Assembly: GCA_949130485.1 (NCBI GenBank)
Contig: OX422184.1
Coordinates: 22,529,506 to 22,593,505, forward strand
DNA from: Agelas oroides
Lineage: Eukaryota > Porifera > Demospongiae > Agelasida > Agelasidae
Length of the DNA stretch: 64,000 bases
Direction: 5' to 3'
Shown: positions 1 through 18,700 of the stretch, in pieces
Layout: each line of letters opens with the position of its first letter
How positions within the stretch are numbered: the stretch's first letter is position 1
Program-made: the position numbers and the translations under genes
The notes under the pieces: generated by a model
Told to the model about the DNA's origin: nothing
What the model saw: only the letters and a program-made list of their open reading frames with translations
Databases searched by the model: none

Positions 1-156
1 AAAGGTGGCTGGTGGTATAGTGCTTGCCACCATTCAAACCTCAATGGTCTCTACCATGGTGGACCACACTCATCCTATGCTGATGGTGTGAACTGGTACA
101 CGTGGAGGGGCCACCATTACTCCCTCAAATTCACTGAGATGAAACTAAGAGACTAA
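1..156 (+). CDS. Fibrinogen-related domain protein, C-terminal end (partial)
   Basis: Frame 1 is open from the window edge to a TAA at 154-156 and gives 51 residues of the C-terminal part of a fibrinogen-related (FReD) domain. Visible hallmarks are [31 protein letters not shown] and [12 protein letters not shown] at the end. In this family the Cys in the WWYxxCHxxNLNG motif pairs with an upstream Cys, and the domain binds carbohydrate or acetylated ligands in ficolins and tenascin-like proteins. It closely matches the end of the complete gene at 59348-61904 on the same strand, so the two are probably paralogues. The 5' part lies outside the window. Confidence 0.85.
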   Translation, partial: KGGWWYSACHHSNLNGLYHGGPHSSYADGVNWYTWRGHHYSLKFTEMKLRD

Positions 157-2300
157 GAACTGAGGTGATTGGTTACACATTTGATAGTTACACATGTGTA
201 GCTATATGGACTAGTACGTACTTCCTAGATTTGAGTTACTTGTGCAGTACAATTTTTGTACACAGGGCACATAGCTAATTACAGTATCCCTGACAGTTAA
301 CCCTTGTACAAAGCTCAGTCGCCTTTGAGTTTTCAATTTAGTTGTCTGTAAAATGTGATTTTGAAACTGCTTTCTCTTTAGCTCATAGGTTCTGCAGCAA
401 TTGTAAACACATACTTGTTAAGTTGTGCTGTTAGCAATGTCTTTGGACTGTGGTAGTGAATTTGCATGTCATGCAGACAGAAGTTCACATAACAAGAACT
501 ACCTTTCCTAAACGATCACCATTTTCTAGTATCTGAAGGTATCCACTGGAGTGCATGTCCATCTAATTTCCTCACACTTGGTGTCTATAGTGGACCCAAC
601 ACTTATGACCCCTTCTTTCTTGTCAAGGCATATACTGAAAATATGCCCATTGGCAATGAACTTTAATTGCATGGCTCCTTAATTAGGGGGGTGAGCACAT
701 GATTTATAATATCTCCTCCAAAAATATGCTCGCTTCACACGCAAGAAGTCTAGCCTTATACGTGTACACGTGGTGTTGTTCCCATCTTGTTTGCCTGGTT
801 TTTGAAGGTTCCATCCCTACATGCACTTGTTTTCATTCCAAAAACTTTTTTGTGACCTTTTCACCAGTTTTGTGTGCATATGGTCCATTATTGATGTTAT
901 CAGCCTCTTAGTTGAGCCATGGACACAGTGCAGTTTTTAATTTTAGCAGAGGGACATAAGTTAGGTTTACAGCATTGTGGTGCAAAGTTTTTGCAATGCT
1001 TTTGCAAAGCTTTTGCTGACTTTGATGTTGCTTATTTAGCTGGATGTCCAGCGAAAGAATCTTCGGTACCTACCACTAAACAAGAAGCCTCCCAGGTGCA
1101 CCACCAAGATGAGACAACAGCGAGTCTGCGAGAGACATCACATCAGTTTGCCCACCTTGTAAATTTTGTGATAACTCCACCCATTAAGCCACACCCCAAT
1201 TTGCTTAGTAATTAGAATATTCATAGGTCTGTGTGAATGCCAACCAAATGCTGGGCTCCTCACTCAAAGCAAGCCTTAGGCAGGGAGTAGTCCCGCCCTT
1301 TCTGTAGTAGGTCCGCCCTTTCTGTATTAGGCCACGGGTCAGGAGTTCAAAGGGGCCAAAACCCATGGTCATGCGATGACCAGAAGGGGTACTCTCCTGA
1401 AGACCAGTGCTTTTTTTTAGCATATCTCCCCCCCCCCCCCCCAAAATTACTGCCCCACCCATTTAGCCTTAAACGCCCCACCCATTTAAGCCATAAATAC
1501 CCCATCCCCATATCCTAGTATGTTCACCCATTTAAGCCATAAATGCCTCATCAATTTAAGCCATAAATACCCATATCCTAGTATGTTTAACTTCACACTT
1601 TACATGTGTATGTATGTGTGGACATAATGAACATCGATGTGCCAGCTGGTGTTGGTGCTCCCCCACTCGACACACAACACTTGTATGATTCATAAATCCA
1701 TGATCCAAGGTTGCCCTTTGAAGCAGATGTATAACTTAATACAAAGATAATGACTTCCTATTCTTTCATCACTCAGTGTATAATGATTGCATAGATGCTT
1801 TGGCATAAGGCTGAACTACCAGTAGAGTCTACAGTATCCAACCAGATGATCAGCCAAATAGCACTCTGAAGCCATGCTATCACATAGCATCCAATGTTCT
1901 TTATTTACAGTGCGAGGCAAGTGTTATAAAGTGTTATAACGTGCAAACTTTTTATAAACCTTATTAATGCCAAAATACCAGAGATGCGCTAAAGCACAAC
2001 AACAGTAAACCTGTCAATAGTTACATTTTAGCAACACTGAATGAGCTTTGATCCGCATGCTCTGAGAATGAATCTGAAGACATCCTGGGACATAATGAAC
2101 TCATAGAACTTACATCAGTATCATTCAGTCATCAGCTGATGCTTTGGACTTTATTTTTTCATAGCTGATATAAGATTACAACTCAGCAAGCTGCAGCATG
2201 CAGTGTCAAATGTTTCAGTGTGAGTTAAAACACAATTGCGAGAAACGTCCAGGAGGGAAAGCTGGAGCGTAACACGGCATCACTTTAGTCAGGTCTACAT
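157..2300. other. Non-coding stretch after the FReD gene
   Basis: This holds the presumed 3' UTR of the fibrinogen-related gene, then AT-rich sequence without a convincing exon. A run of about 18 C's lies near 1427-1442. Short open frames at 699-911 and 919-1215 show no domain and no splice logic. Nothing else is assigned. Confidence 0.4.
1448..1575. repeat. Short direct repeat around CCATTTAAGCCATAAAT
   Basis: Four degenerate copies of the motif CACCCATTTAAGCCATAAAT occur within about 130 bp. The last two are separated by copies of CATATCCTAGTATGTT. It is a small tandem repeat of unknown role. Confidence 0.5.
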
Positions 2301-2637
2301 ACTGGCCACTATACATGTACATGTATTATTATTATACAAATCTCAATAGTCTCAGAATCTGTGTCTTAGCTGTATCTGCCCACTAGTTATACAGGTAGCA
2401 TTATCTGGTAGATAGTAATATGTAGCCTCATTCAAAGGCTCCTTCCCAGCATATAATACAGCTGAAAAGCAGGGGAGGATCCTGGGAGCAGGACTACATA
2501 AGTACTACTGTATGTAGATATATTATTTCTATTTTATGTACACACTAAGCTAGTATGAAGCAACAACTCTATCAATCAAACTTGCAGTTATACACATATG
2601 CATGTATGTCAATGTCACCGATGAATGTTGGAGTGGC

Positions 2638-7461
<4,824 letters not shown>

Positions 7462-7557
7462 AACTCCGATGCTTGATACCAGCATCTATTAGTTATATCT
7501 ATTGCAGCGTCAGTTACTTTGGAGAACTTTTATTGCATACGAGTATCTTGCAGGTAC

Positions 7558-7565
7558 CTATATAG
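7558..7565 (-). promoter_or_regulatory. TATA-like core promoter of gene A
   Basis: CTATATAG lies 97 bp upstream of the gene A ATG. A matching TATATAG sits at nearly the same distance (104 bp) upstream of the gene B ATG, within about 100 bp of conserved upstream sequence. Position and conservation suggest a core promoter, but no transcript start is known. Confidence 0.45.
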
Positions 7566-9235
7566 CTACCAAACATCACAACATAACATGTCACATGCAT
7601 GATTGTTTGTACTACAAGGCACTTAGCAGCTAGTGACAGGCATAAACTGTGGGGGTTAGTTGTGGCTTTTCATTAATTACTAGCTATATAATAATAACTG
7701 TGCAAGAATGTGATTTACATAATAATAGCCATTTCTCTATCAGTGCAGACAAAGCCCACACATCTGTAATAACCTACTGCTTGAATGTAGGTTCGGTTTC
7801 AATCAATGTAATTCTGGGTACAAGAACAAGACTTAAACTGAGAGACCAGAGAGAGACCAGAGAGAGACTACAGAGAGACTGACAAACTCATACTTAAATA
7901 TTCATGAATCTTGTGCATACAAAGCTAAATACTGAACAGTAACAATACAACAGTGACATCACCGGAGCTACATTTTACACTTTGGGAGCAGTAAGCAAAC
8001 TGGTCTTAGTGTACAATTAAAGGCAAATGATGTTTAGTTAAACCTTATAACCCCATTAGTTTCATAAACGTACAAGGTGTCGTATAAACTGTTGTAATAG
8101 CATTCACATTCTGTCACAGTGTATAGATGGAAATGCTATTATCAGCAGTTTATCAACTTGTAGTAGAAAAGAAACGTGGCCAATACAAGAAGTAAGTATC
8201 ATTGAAATATCGGCTTACACCAAGTTCTTTAGAATTCCTTTATGCTTCACTATCTCGATCTCTACCCACCTGAAGGTCCCTCTCCACTGCCATCAGAAGG
8301 CACCCAGCATGTAGCGAAACCACCACCCAACTCTGGCCAGGGCCGATTGAGTGGGGCCAACATAAAACCAGCAGTGTCAGAACAGTTTTTAATTAGTTTG
8401 TAGTTACACAGTTTACCTTTCTGAGTTTCTAACTAGTTCCTCTAACCAAACTCTTTCTGCTAAACATTTTCAATGAAAGACAGAGCTGTGGTTACCAAAA
8501 CCCCATTTGGTATGTCTACTGTTACAGGTTAATTTGTGTACTTTTGGTACATAGCTAACTAGTTGCACTACACATACTACTATGTAGCTGTCTGCTAACT
8601 AGTATAAATTTACATGATTTTTCCACATTCTCTTTTCTATTGTCCTTGCTGGAATTAGATCCTTTTGCTCTAAGCCAAAAAAGGCTTGATAAATTTAGGC
8701 AGACATAATTTTATAAGGTTTTCAGTTTCAGCTAATCTTAAGCAACAGAGGTGGTCTAAAATGTGCACAAAATATGCTATGCCTAAATTTAGGCACTTGT
8801 GTAATTTGTTTTATGAATGTGCCTAAATTTGGGCATCTATGTCAATTTTGAAGCAAATTATTGTATTTCTTGATAAAAGTTTGGAGAATGTGCTGCCTTC
8901 ATTTAGGCAGTGTGCTAAATATTTACAAGATCTTACTTGACTTTGTACTTAGCTGAAGATTTTGCACAAAATATTCAGGATGGTACAAAAATAATGTGTT
9001 TGATACAGCTAAGTTTGAGGGGCAACATGCAGTGCCGAGCAACTTGAAATGAGAGGATAGGATCCACCATATGTAATTGTATCAACTGCTACATCTTTAT
9101 AATTCTATGTACCCATGTATCTTTGCACCCTTCTCGGTCTGTATACCATATTAATAATAAATGATGCTATATAAGAGTGTAATATAGTGTGGTACAGTGA
9201 TTATCTTGCAATTGTCTCATTTAGTATTGCATATA
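7566..9235. other. Intergenic region between genes A and B
   Basis: The first 100 bp match sequence upstream of gene B and the end of the tandem array near 29.1-29.2 kb. A small AGAGAGACC repeat lies at about 7840-7875. Between about 8690 and 8920 the motif GCCTAAATTTAGGCA and variants recur. No exon is supported here. Confidence 0.4.
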
Positions 9236-9547
9236 TACACGTGTACACATACTATTACACAATTGTCAACAGTCTCAGAATCTGTGTCTTAATTTTATCC
9301 ACCCACTAGTTATAGCTAACATTAGCTGGTAGATAGTGATAGTGGTAGACATGCAGTCTCATTCAAAGGCTCCTTCCTCCTCTGGTCTTCGGATGCATAA
9401 TGCAACCAAAAAGCTGGGGAGGAGCCTGCTGGGAACAAGGCTATGTAAACAAACAGATACACTAAGTATCAGCAGCAATTCTTACAATCAAACTGCAGTC
9501 TTACACACATGCATGTATGTCAATGTCACTGATGATTATTGGAGTGG

Positions 9548-9723
9548 TTAATGGAAGCACTGGAAGAAAAAGACACACTTCTTCTTTCTCTTGTTGATCA
9601 CCTTCCCCTTGGGACACTGACAACGAGGCACACACTGCCGTGTACAGATGGGGTTAGGGTTGGTGCAAGTGGGAGGGCAGGCTGAGCCACAGCTGGTAAA
9701 CCGCTGGCCTTTAATTGGACACC
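9548..9723 (-). CDS. Gene B last exon: TIL domain
   Basis: This 176-nt exon encodes CPIKGQRFTSCGSACPPTC, CVPRCQCPKGK and a terminal FFFQCFH before TAA at 9550-9548. It is homologous to gene A exon 10, and the sequence downstream (2300-2640 versus 9230-9550) is also conserved, so the duplication includes the 3' flank. Confidence 0.8.
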
Positions 9724-12700
9724 CTGGAATGTAGCAGAAAAGAGAAGGAACATTAATGCGTACGGTAGCTCCTATCTGTCATCGAGAAGTATAATTTTAA
9801 TGCCTACTCTACCTACCATCTCTCATCAAAGAGAGAGTGTACTACATTTCTGTAAATAAACAGGAGGCACAGGAAATGTAGTGTGAATTATACTTTATCA
9901 CTCATCTCTCATTTTTTGACTTTAATCACTTCAAAGCAGAAGAGAGCGCACTATGCAGAGGAATTGGAGGCTTAAGGAGACTGAGGTTAAGCATCAGCTC
10001 CAATTTGTCATTATTCAGTGCAAGTTTGTGAAACCTTCAGTAGTGCAACCACCTATACATATACTGCAAATGATCATCAAAGACGGGAGCCAGTGGTTAT
10101 AGCTACACTACCAAGACAAAATACTGCTGATCAGTCACTGCAGTTTGATATACTGACACACTGCTCAGCTAAACCAAAACTGCTTCATACAATGGTATCT
10201 AAGCATGTCTAGTACAATGTGCAGGATTAAACCTGCCAAACAAAAAAAATAGAACAAGGAAACAGCAAAGAGAATGATGATCAAACACATAACAAACTTT
10301 AGTTAATTTAATGTGAAACATACTGCAAGCTCTCTTTGTGCAGACAATCACACCTGGTCGCACACAAGTACTGCAGTCAAGAGAGAAATTGACTATTGAA
10401 ACATTAGCCATGCGAAAGAGTTACACGCTTTTTTTGGATGGCAATTTGTATATAATGCTGGCAGACTGTAATTGTGAAAGTTTACCATGTGTTGCAACCA
10501 TCTCCAGCTGGGAATCTCTGGCCCACTTTGTACACCTTGCCTCCCCTCCGGCACACTGGAAGGATAGGTACGTAACAACCTTTCATGCCCAGAGCCATTA
10601 ATTGGAACAACATTTTTACCAAGTGTGTATGTGCCACTCTGCACGGTTACAGAGCTCAAGTAAACTGAAACAGCTGTATATACTTAAACATGTCTATTGG
10701 AATGTGCACCATTTAAATCTATAAAGCTGTACCATATAAATTGAAGTGTTATAATGATCGATTTAATGTCAAACCTACCACAAGCTCTCTTTGTGCAGAC
10801 AATCACACCTGGTCGCACACAAGTACTGCAGTCAAGAGAGAAGTTAACTATCAAAAGACTAGGGTGACACGCTTTTATTGGATAGCCATTTACAGATAAT
10901 GCTGCCAAACTATAGTTGTGAAAGTTTACCATGTGTTGCAACCATCTCCAGCTGGGAACCTCTGGCCCACTTTGTAAACCTTGCCTCCCCTCCTGCACAC
11001 TGGAAGGACAGGTAGCATGTTACGTACATGCTGACATCCATTGGAACAACACTTTTGATCAGGTATGCAGTGACACATTGCTCAGTTACAATGCTCAAGT
11101 AAACTGAAACAGCTGTATATACTTAAACGCATCTATACCGTAACTATTCTAAGACTACGTATGATCCAATGAAATTCAATTCCAGGGATTAATCATGAAT
11201 CCAATTCTATGTATAAGCCAGAGTCTTAATACAGGTGTACTGTCTTCATAGTTTGATGAGGTCTGTACACAATTCCTGAAAAAAAGCAGCTATACAGTTA
11301 CCTAGCTACACTTGGTGCAGCCTTTGTAGGTCACAGAGTTCGACGAGGTATGTACACCATTCCTGGAAGAGCCAGCTGTACACTTACCTAGGTAGCAAAG
11401 GACGCTTGGGACTATCTTTATCGCTTGCAGGGTTCGATGAAGTGTGGACCCAAATCAAGGAAAAGATAGCTATACACTTAGCTTAGTATGGACTCCCGAC
11501 CCTACATCAAACCTGCGAAAGGATGCTTGGGAACTGCCTTAATCGGTTACTGAGTTTGATGAAGTCGCAATTCTAGGAAAAAAAACAGCTATACACTTCC
11601 CTAGCTTGCTCAAGAAGGCCACGTATTGCTATTTTTATGCAACGTAAGATCTAATTTTTAAGCTTACATAGTATTAGAATAATTACAGTATTAGAATGTG
11701 CACCATTTAAATTGCCCCGTATAAATGGAAGTATTGAAGTATGATTAGAACTATAAAGAAAGAAGCGTGTAATGATCAAAACACAGAAGACAAACAAGGT
11801 GACTAGTCATAATGATCGATTTAATGTCAAACCTACCGCAAGCTTTCCTTGTGCAGGCAATCACACCTGGTCGCACACAAGTACTGCAGTCAAGAGAGAA
11901 GTTAACTATCAAAAGACTAGACATACAAAAGAGTGACACGCTTTTATTGGAAAGCAATTTACACATAATGCTGCCAAACTATAGTTGTGAAAGTTTACCA
12001 TGTGTTGCACCCATCTCCAGCTGGGAATCTCTGGCCCACTTTGTACACCTGGCCTCCCCTCTGGCACACTGGAAGGACAGGTAGCTACTTTACACACATG
12101 CCCACATCCATTGGAACAACACTTTTACCAAGTGTGTATGTGCCACACTGCACAGTTACATAGCTTAAGTAAACTGAAACAGCTGTATACTTAAACATGT
12201 CTATTAGAATGTACACTATTTAAGTTAACCTTTAACTACTAATGATGACTGTAATCGTCATCGAAATTCAGCCACATTTTATCAGTTGGTGCAATCCGTT
12301 TTGAAGATAGGTTCTGCGCTAGCAGAAAGGGGAGGTGGGTGTCACCCGGAGGGTGACAGTGCATGGCGGCTGTTGCAGCTGGCTGTAGAAAAGCCCTGGT
12401 CAATGCCAGGTGGGCCACTGTTCTGCTTTCTTGCAAAAACGGGCCTAGAAAACACTCCTTTCGCCTTGTAGAGGCTCCGTTTCTGACATTTTAAGCAGCT
12501 TTCAGTCCGGAGGAGCGCTCTCTAGTCAGAGGGCTCTGACTATTGGACGGTCGCTAATGACTGGGTGTGGTCAAGGTCATGAACTTGTAAAGGACATGTG
12601 GAAGAAGCTGTGGCTCAAGTTTCCAGGGCTAACTCGCAGCAGAAGTGGAAATACAGGTGAAAAGAGGTGGGACTAGTCTAAACAGGACCTCTACAAAAAA

Positions 12701-15700
12701 TTCAGTAGTTAAAGGGTTAAATCTATAAAGCTAAATCAAAGTGTTATAATGATAGATTTAATATCAAACCTACCACAAGCTTTCCTTGTGCAGGCAATCA
12801 CACCTGGTCGCACACAAGTACTGCAGTCAAGAGAGAAGTTAACTATCAAAAGACTAGCCATGCACAAGAGTGAAATGCTTAGTTTTAAATAACAATTTGC
12901 ATATATGCTGGCAGACTATAGTTGTGAAAGTTTACCATGTGTTGCAACCATCTCCAGCTGGGAATCTCTGGCCCACTTTGTACACTTTGCCTCCCCTCCG
13001 GCACACTGGAAGGACAGGTAGCAACCTTTCATGTCCACATCCATTGGAACAACACTTTTGATCAGGTGTGCAGTGATGCATTGCACTGATACAATGTTCA
13101 AGTAAACTGAAACAGCTGCATATACTTAAACATGTCTACCGTAATTGTTCTAATACTGTGTATTATCATACATCTAACTCATGCTAACGTATGGGAGTCA
13201 ATGAGGAAGCCTTGCAGCTGCCACAGTTTATAAAAAGCCGTATTTTTTTACTACAAGTCACGCGAGAATCCGTATCAGGTACTACAAGTCACGTGCGCTG
13301 CGTCTGAACGTGCAATGAGGTTCGTATGATGAAATCATTATCACCATAGTATCAAGCTATGCCGGAAAAAATATCACTCGTTTGTTGCCGTTGGCATTGC
13401 TGCTCGTACTGCACACTCGTAACAATACAGACGGCAACAAACTCGTGATATTTTCCGGTATAGCTTTGTACTATAGTGATACTTATATATGATCCAATGT
13501 AACATAAGAAATTCAATTCCAGGGATTTATCATGCATCCATTAATGCGTAAGCCAGAGTCTTAATTTATTTACGCTAATCCGTCCAATTTAGTGCAAGAT
13601 AATGACTGAAGCCAACCTCTAACTCTCGTGGCCTTCCTACAGGTGTACTGTCTTCATAGTTTGAGGAGGTCTGTACACAATTCCAGAAAAAAATGAACAG
13701 CACTGAAGTGCAGAACCCTCGGCGCAAGCTAGATGATAAGTGTTTATGCTTGCCATATGTGTTCGGTTCTGTTCTTGCCTGTGCAATCAAGCCTGCTCAC
13801 ATGTTTCAGGAGCTCTCTTACTCACTTCGCGGACTTTGTCTCTCTCCCGGACTTTGTCTCTCTCTTTCCTCACTAAGGCCATACCAAATTGATTTTGTGT
13901 TTCACGGATCCGGCCGGGTCTTGTTTTTTGAAAATTGAAAAAAAAAGTAAAAATGCAATTAATATGCACGCGTAATCCAGTACTCACTAGCCTCTGGAAG
14001 CTTGATTGAACGGTGTGTACAACCGTAGCTCATCATGTCTTGCTGCAGATGCAACCGCTCCGGTCGTTGCAAGAACTGCTCCTGCGTTAAGGCAGGCTCA
14101 CAGTGCCAGGGTTGCCTTCCTCAGCGCCTCGGGAACTGCTCTAACAATGGGCCGACGACCCCACCAATAACTACCCCACTCCAGATATCACCCCAGATAC
14201 CCGAGTATCGTGCTGCTCTGTCCACAGCTGCTCCTGACGAAAGCGGCCCTACGAACATACCAGACGAAAGAGAGCACGAAGGCACTCCACCGCCCCTAAC
14301 CATGCCTGTCTGCCCGCCCCTAACCGTGCCTATCTCCCCGCCCCTAACCATGCCCGTCCTCCTGCCTGCCCAGCAACCAAGGAATTTTCGCTGGGGTCCT
14401 CACGAAGGTGACGAGTTCTTCAACATCATCTCCAACATTTATGAAGAAGTCATCCACTGGAGACGGAATGTCTTCTTAGTACCTTCAGGTTCCACTGGCA
14501 AGGCCTTTGTGTCAGAGGTTGCTCGCCTTTTCCAAGCTTATGGTGACTGCTCTAGCCTTGAATCTATCGCATTGAAGACCATTACCGTCCTACAGGCACT
14601 ACTCCTCCAGAAGCCAAGCCACAATAGCAAGAGCAGAGACCATGTCACTCACTTGCAGAGACGACTCGACCTCTGGTTAAAGGGTGACATCCAAGCCTTA
14701 ACTGATGAAGGTCGCTGCATACAAAAACACCTTCGTAAAACACCTAGCTGTGATGGGGACGAGGCAACTGCTCGCACCTTCTGCAAGTTGATGATGGAAG
14801 GCAAGGTGCAGGGTGCTCTGCAATACCTATCTCGTAACACGTCAGGTGGAGTCCTGAAGCTTGACGACCTCATTCCCATGACAACAGACAATGGTGAATC
14901 TTGTTCACTCTCCACATTCGACGTCCTCAAGGAGAAACATCCCCAAGGAAAATCACCCGCCCCTGAGTGTTTACTGCACCCCTCCTCAGAACCATCACCG
15001 GTCCACGCAATCCTGTATGACAACCTGAACGCAAACACCATCCTGCAAGCCGCCCTCCACACTCACGGTTCTGCAGGCCCAGCAGGCCTAGATGCACATG
15101 CCTGGAAGCGCATGTGTTCCTCCTTCAAATCAGCCTCTCATGATCTATGCAAGGCGTTAGCAGCTGTGGGCCGCCGGATATGCACAACCAACGTCCACCC
15201 TGATGGCCTTGAAGCACTAGTTGCTTCCCGCCTTATCCCCCTAGACAAGTGCCCAGGAGTGAGGCCCATTGGAGTCGGTGAAGTCCCAAGGCGTATAATA
15301 GCCAAGGCAGTGCTCAGGGTTATCGGTCGTGACATCGAAGAGGCAGCCGGTCCTTTGCAGGTGTGTGCCGGACAAGATGGAGGGTGTGAAGCCGCTGTTC
15401 ATGCAATGAGAGAGATCTTCAAAAACCCAGAGTCAGAAGCAGTGCTCCTGGTAGATGCAACAAATGCATTCAACTCACTTAACAGGCTGGCTGCTCTTCA
15501 TAACATCACAGTCTCCTGCCCTCCACTCGCCCAGATCCTGGTTAACACATACAGAGCACCAATCAGAATGATCATTCCAGGGAACGGCGAGATTGCATCC
15601 ACCGAAGGAACAACGCAAGGTGATCCATTAGCAATGGCTATGTACGCCCTGGCAATAACACCACTCATTCATCAACTGAGATCTAGCTGCCCTTGTGTCC

Positions 15701-18700
15701 AACAAGTGTGGTTTGCTGATGATGCCACAGGCTCCTCTACCTGTTCTAACCTCAAATCATGGTGGAATAAACTCTCATCATACGGCCCCGCCTTTGGTTA
15801 CCACCCCAATGCTTCCAAGACCTACCTGGTTGTTAAGCAAGAGCACATGACCAATGCACAAGAACTTTTTGCTGATACAGATGTGCACATCACCATCCAT
15901 GGGAAGCGACATCTTGGTGCAGCCATTGGCTCCAGAACCTTCACAGAAGAATACATTTGCAGCAAGGTACAAACCTGGTCTGACGAGATCAAAAGGCTAG
16001 CCAAAGTTGCCACCTCTCAACCACATGCCGCCTACGCTGCATTCACCCACGGCCTCTCAAGCCGCTGGTCCTACCTTTTGAGAACTATTCCAGACATCCA
16101 AGACCTCCTGTTTCCACTCGAAAATGAAATCCATCAAACCTTCATTCCAGCACTGACCGGCAGGCCCCCATGTTCGAAACAGGAACGCGACCTACTAGGC
16201 CTACCAGTGAGGCTAGGTGGTATGGGCCTTACTAACCCTGTCACACTCTCCACAAACGCATTCCACGGATCCCAGCGTCTGACTGCCCCACTAGCAGCTC
16301 TGATCATCACACAAGAGATCAATCAAGTTGCTGACCCCGATCTGACCCGTAATCTGAAGAACTCCATCCACCGCGAGAACCGACAGCACAAAGACCAGCA
16401 GGCAAAGGATATTCATGCTCAGCTAACACCACAACTGAAACGCTGTGTTGACCTTGCAATAGAAAAAGGATCCTCATCCTGGCTTACAGCTCTCCCACTC
16501 TCCGACCATGGCTTCTTTCTTCACAAGGGAGAGTTCCGAGACGCCATCAGCCTCAGATATGACTGGGAACTGAAAAACACACCACAGACCTGCAGCTGTG
16601 GTGCCGCATTCACCATTGACCATGCCATGATGTGCCACATAGGAGGCTTTCCCACCATCCGCCACGATGAAATCCGCGATACTACTGCTACTCTACTAAC
16701 AGAAGTGTGCCACAATGTCGCCACCGAACCACCCCTACAACCACTTTCAGGAGAAATCCTCAACCATCGCACTGCCAACAGAGAAGACAGTGCACGACTT
16801 GACATCAGAGCGAGAGGCTTTTGGAACGGAGCCCAAGATGCATTTTTTGACGTAAGGGTTTTTCACCCAAACGCATCAAGCTACCGCTCCATGAGTCTCC
16901 AGGCTGCCTTCCGTCGTCACGAACAGGCTAAGAAAAGGGAATATGGAGAACGTGTGCGTGAAGTTGAACATGGTGTCTTCACCCCTCTAGTGCTATCCAC
17001 AACTGGAGGTCTTGGCAGTGAAGCCACAACTTTCTACAAACGCTTGGCAGATCTCATCAGTTCGAAACAACAGAAACACTACTCCAACGTCATGTGCTGG
17101 CTAAGGTGCCGACTCTCATTCGCCATTCTACGATCAGCCATCATGTGCATCAGGGGCAGCCGATCATCCTACCATCGCCCAAGATGTGAGATCGACATCA
17201 CCCTTGCCACTGCGGAGGGTCTCCTCATTCAATAGAATTACTCCAACTTTAGACTTCCTAAAACTCCTTACTATTTTGTTTTCATGTTTTATACTTTTGT
17301 TCTTTTCAACCTGTGCACATTCCTTCTCTACATTATGACCTTTTTAATCATTGCAAAAAAAAAAAAAAAAAAAAAAAAAAAACTAGCCTCGTTCTCAGGC
17401 CTTCGCGCGTTCGTCACTGAACGCGACGAACGCGCGAAGGCCAGGAAACGAGGCTAAGTACTCACCACATGACAAGGATGGAGGATGGCGAGCAGATTTG
17501 TGTGGCTGAGCGGTACCTAATTAAATTCATGAGAAGTTTGGTCATTTTTATTTTTATTTTTTTGCCTGCCTACCGGGTCATGTTTCTGACCTAAGCAATC
17601 CGTGAAACAAAATCAATTTGGTATGGCCTAATAACTCTTCCACAGACAGTAAGGCTTTTCTACGTTTCATTGCGTTCTCAGGCTCCCCAACAGCAGTACA
17701 CCGTGCTTTCCTTTTCTTCGATGCGAAGGCATGGCCACAGTCACAAACTGACCTGTTCACATGCACCACGGTATTACACTGTGTTTCTCAGACGCATAGA
17801 CCTATTGCACTCCGTTGCATGCACTACGGTATTACACTGTTGGCATACCTTTCTGAACCTCTCGTAAAAGACAGTCACAAGCGTCTAACAGGTCTAAGTT
17901 CGACGGAAAAACCACAATACCGCGTGCTCCAAGTTACGTGATCACACATTACCGTTACGTGATCACACATTACCATTACGTACGTGTTACGGAGAGGTAC
18001 ATGGAAACATTGCACGTGAAGAAAAAGGCTGACTTAGTCGCGGTAAGTTTATAATGTTTCTAACTTTTGAACTAAGCAATTTTAGAGAAAACGGCCTTTT
18101 CATTTTACTGCAATTTCCGCGCTGTACCCGCTGATACCTCTCGTTGGACGCCTAAAGGCGCGAGAAGGCAGAGTAGAGAAAACGGACACACAGACAGACA
18201 CACAGACACACAGGACAACTACTGTAACCCTCGTCGCGCAAGCGCGCCAAGGGTTAAAAACGCTATACACTTACCTAGCTACGTTTGGTGCAGCTTTAGT
18301 AAGTCCTTCATGTTTCCATGTATTGTTATTTTTATGCAACATAATATCTAATTTTGAGTCAATTTCAGGAATTAAATCAATTTTGTGATGAATCCAATCT
18401 AACTTTAAGGTCACAACCAATTAATTTTTTTAAGCTTACGCAGTATTAGAATAATTACGGTATTAGAATGTGCACCGTTTAAATCTATAAAGCTACCCCA
18501 AATAAATGGAAGTATTGAAGTACGATTAAAACAATAAGAAGACAATTAAGGTGGCTAGTTATGATGATCATGTTACTGTAAAACACACCACAAGCTCTCC
18601 TTGTGCAGACAATCACACCTGGTCGCACACAAGTACTGCAATCAAGAGAAAAGTTCACTATCGAACTACTAGCCATACAAAGGAGTGACACGCTTTTATT

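Larger units (their letters stand above)
13988..17456. mobile_element. 73-bp fold-back element TAGCCTCGTT..., split by the retrotransposon
   Basis: Joining 13988-13994 to 17391-17456 gives a 73-bp near-perfect hairpin with 32-bp arms beginning TAGCCTCG and ending CGAGGCTA. It is flanked by the identical 9-bp duplication AGTACTCAC (13979-13987, 17457-17465). It belongs with the longer copy at 34033-34651. Confidence 0.65.
13875..17630. mobile_element. Inverted-repeat pair AGGCCATACCAAATTGATTT
   Basis: About 33 bp at 13876-13908 recurs in inverse orientation at 17598-17630 with few differences. The pair encloses the fold-back element and the retrotransposon, and so probably marks the ends or an internal palindrome of an older element. 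Confidence 0.5.
13691..18256. mobile_element. Nested mobile-element stack inside gene B intron
   Basis: Intron sequence that is continuous at 11150-11400 is split here between 13690 and 18257. Inside lie, from the outside in: an outer element ending near AACCCTCGGCGCAAGC and GCGCGCCAAGGGTT, an inverted-repeat pair (13875-13910 and 17597-17630), a short fold-back element with 9-bp target duplications, and a non-LTR retrotransposon. The order of insertion follows from which sequence interrupts which. Confidence 0.6.

Noticed and set aside
919-1215. 98-residue open frame starting MDTVQFLILAEGHK
   Set aside because: It has no known domain, no signal for splicing and lies in repeat-like sequence; likely chance.
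10393-10659. Recurrent frame [17 protein letters not shown] on the minus strand at each repeat
   Set aside because: This is the wrong frame of the 70-nt exon read through its splice donor; it recurs only because the repeats recur.
14121-14351. Minus-strand frame MVRGGEIGTVRGGQTGMV
   Set aside because: Shadow of the Pro-rich PPLTMP repeat in the LINE ORF.
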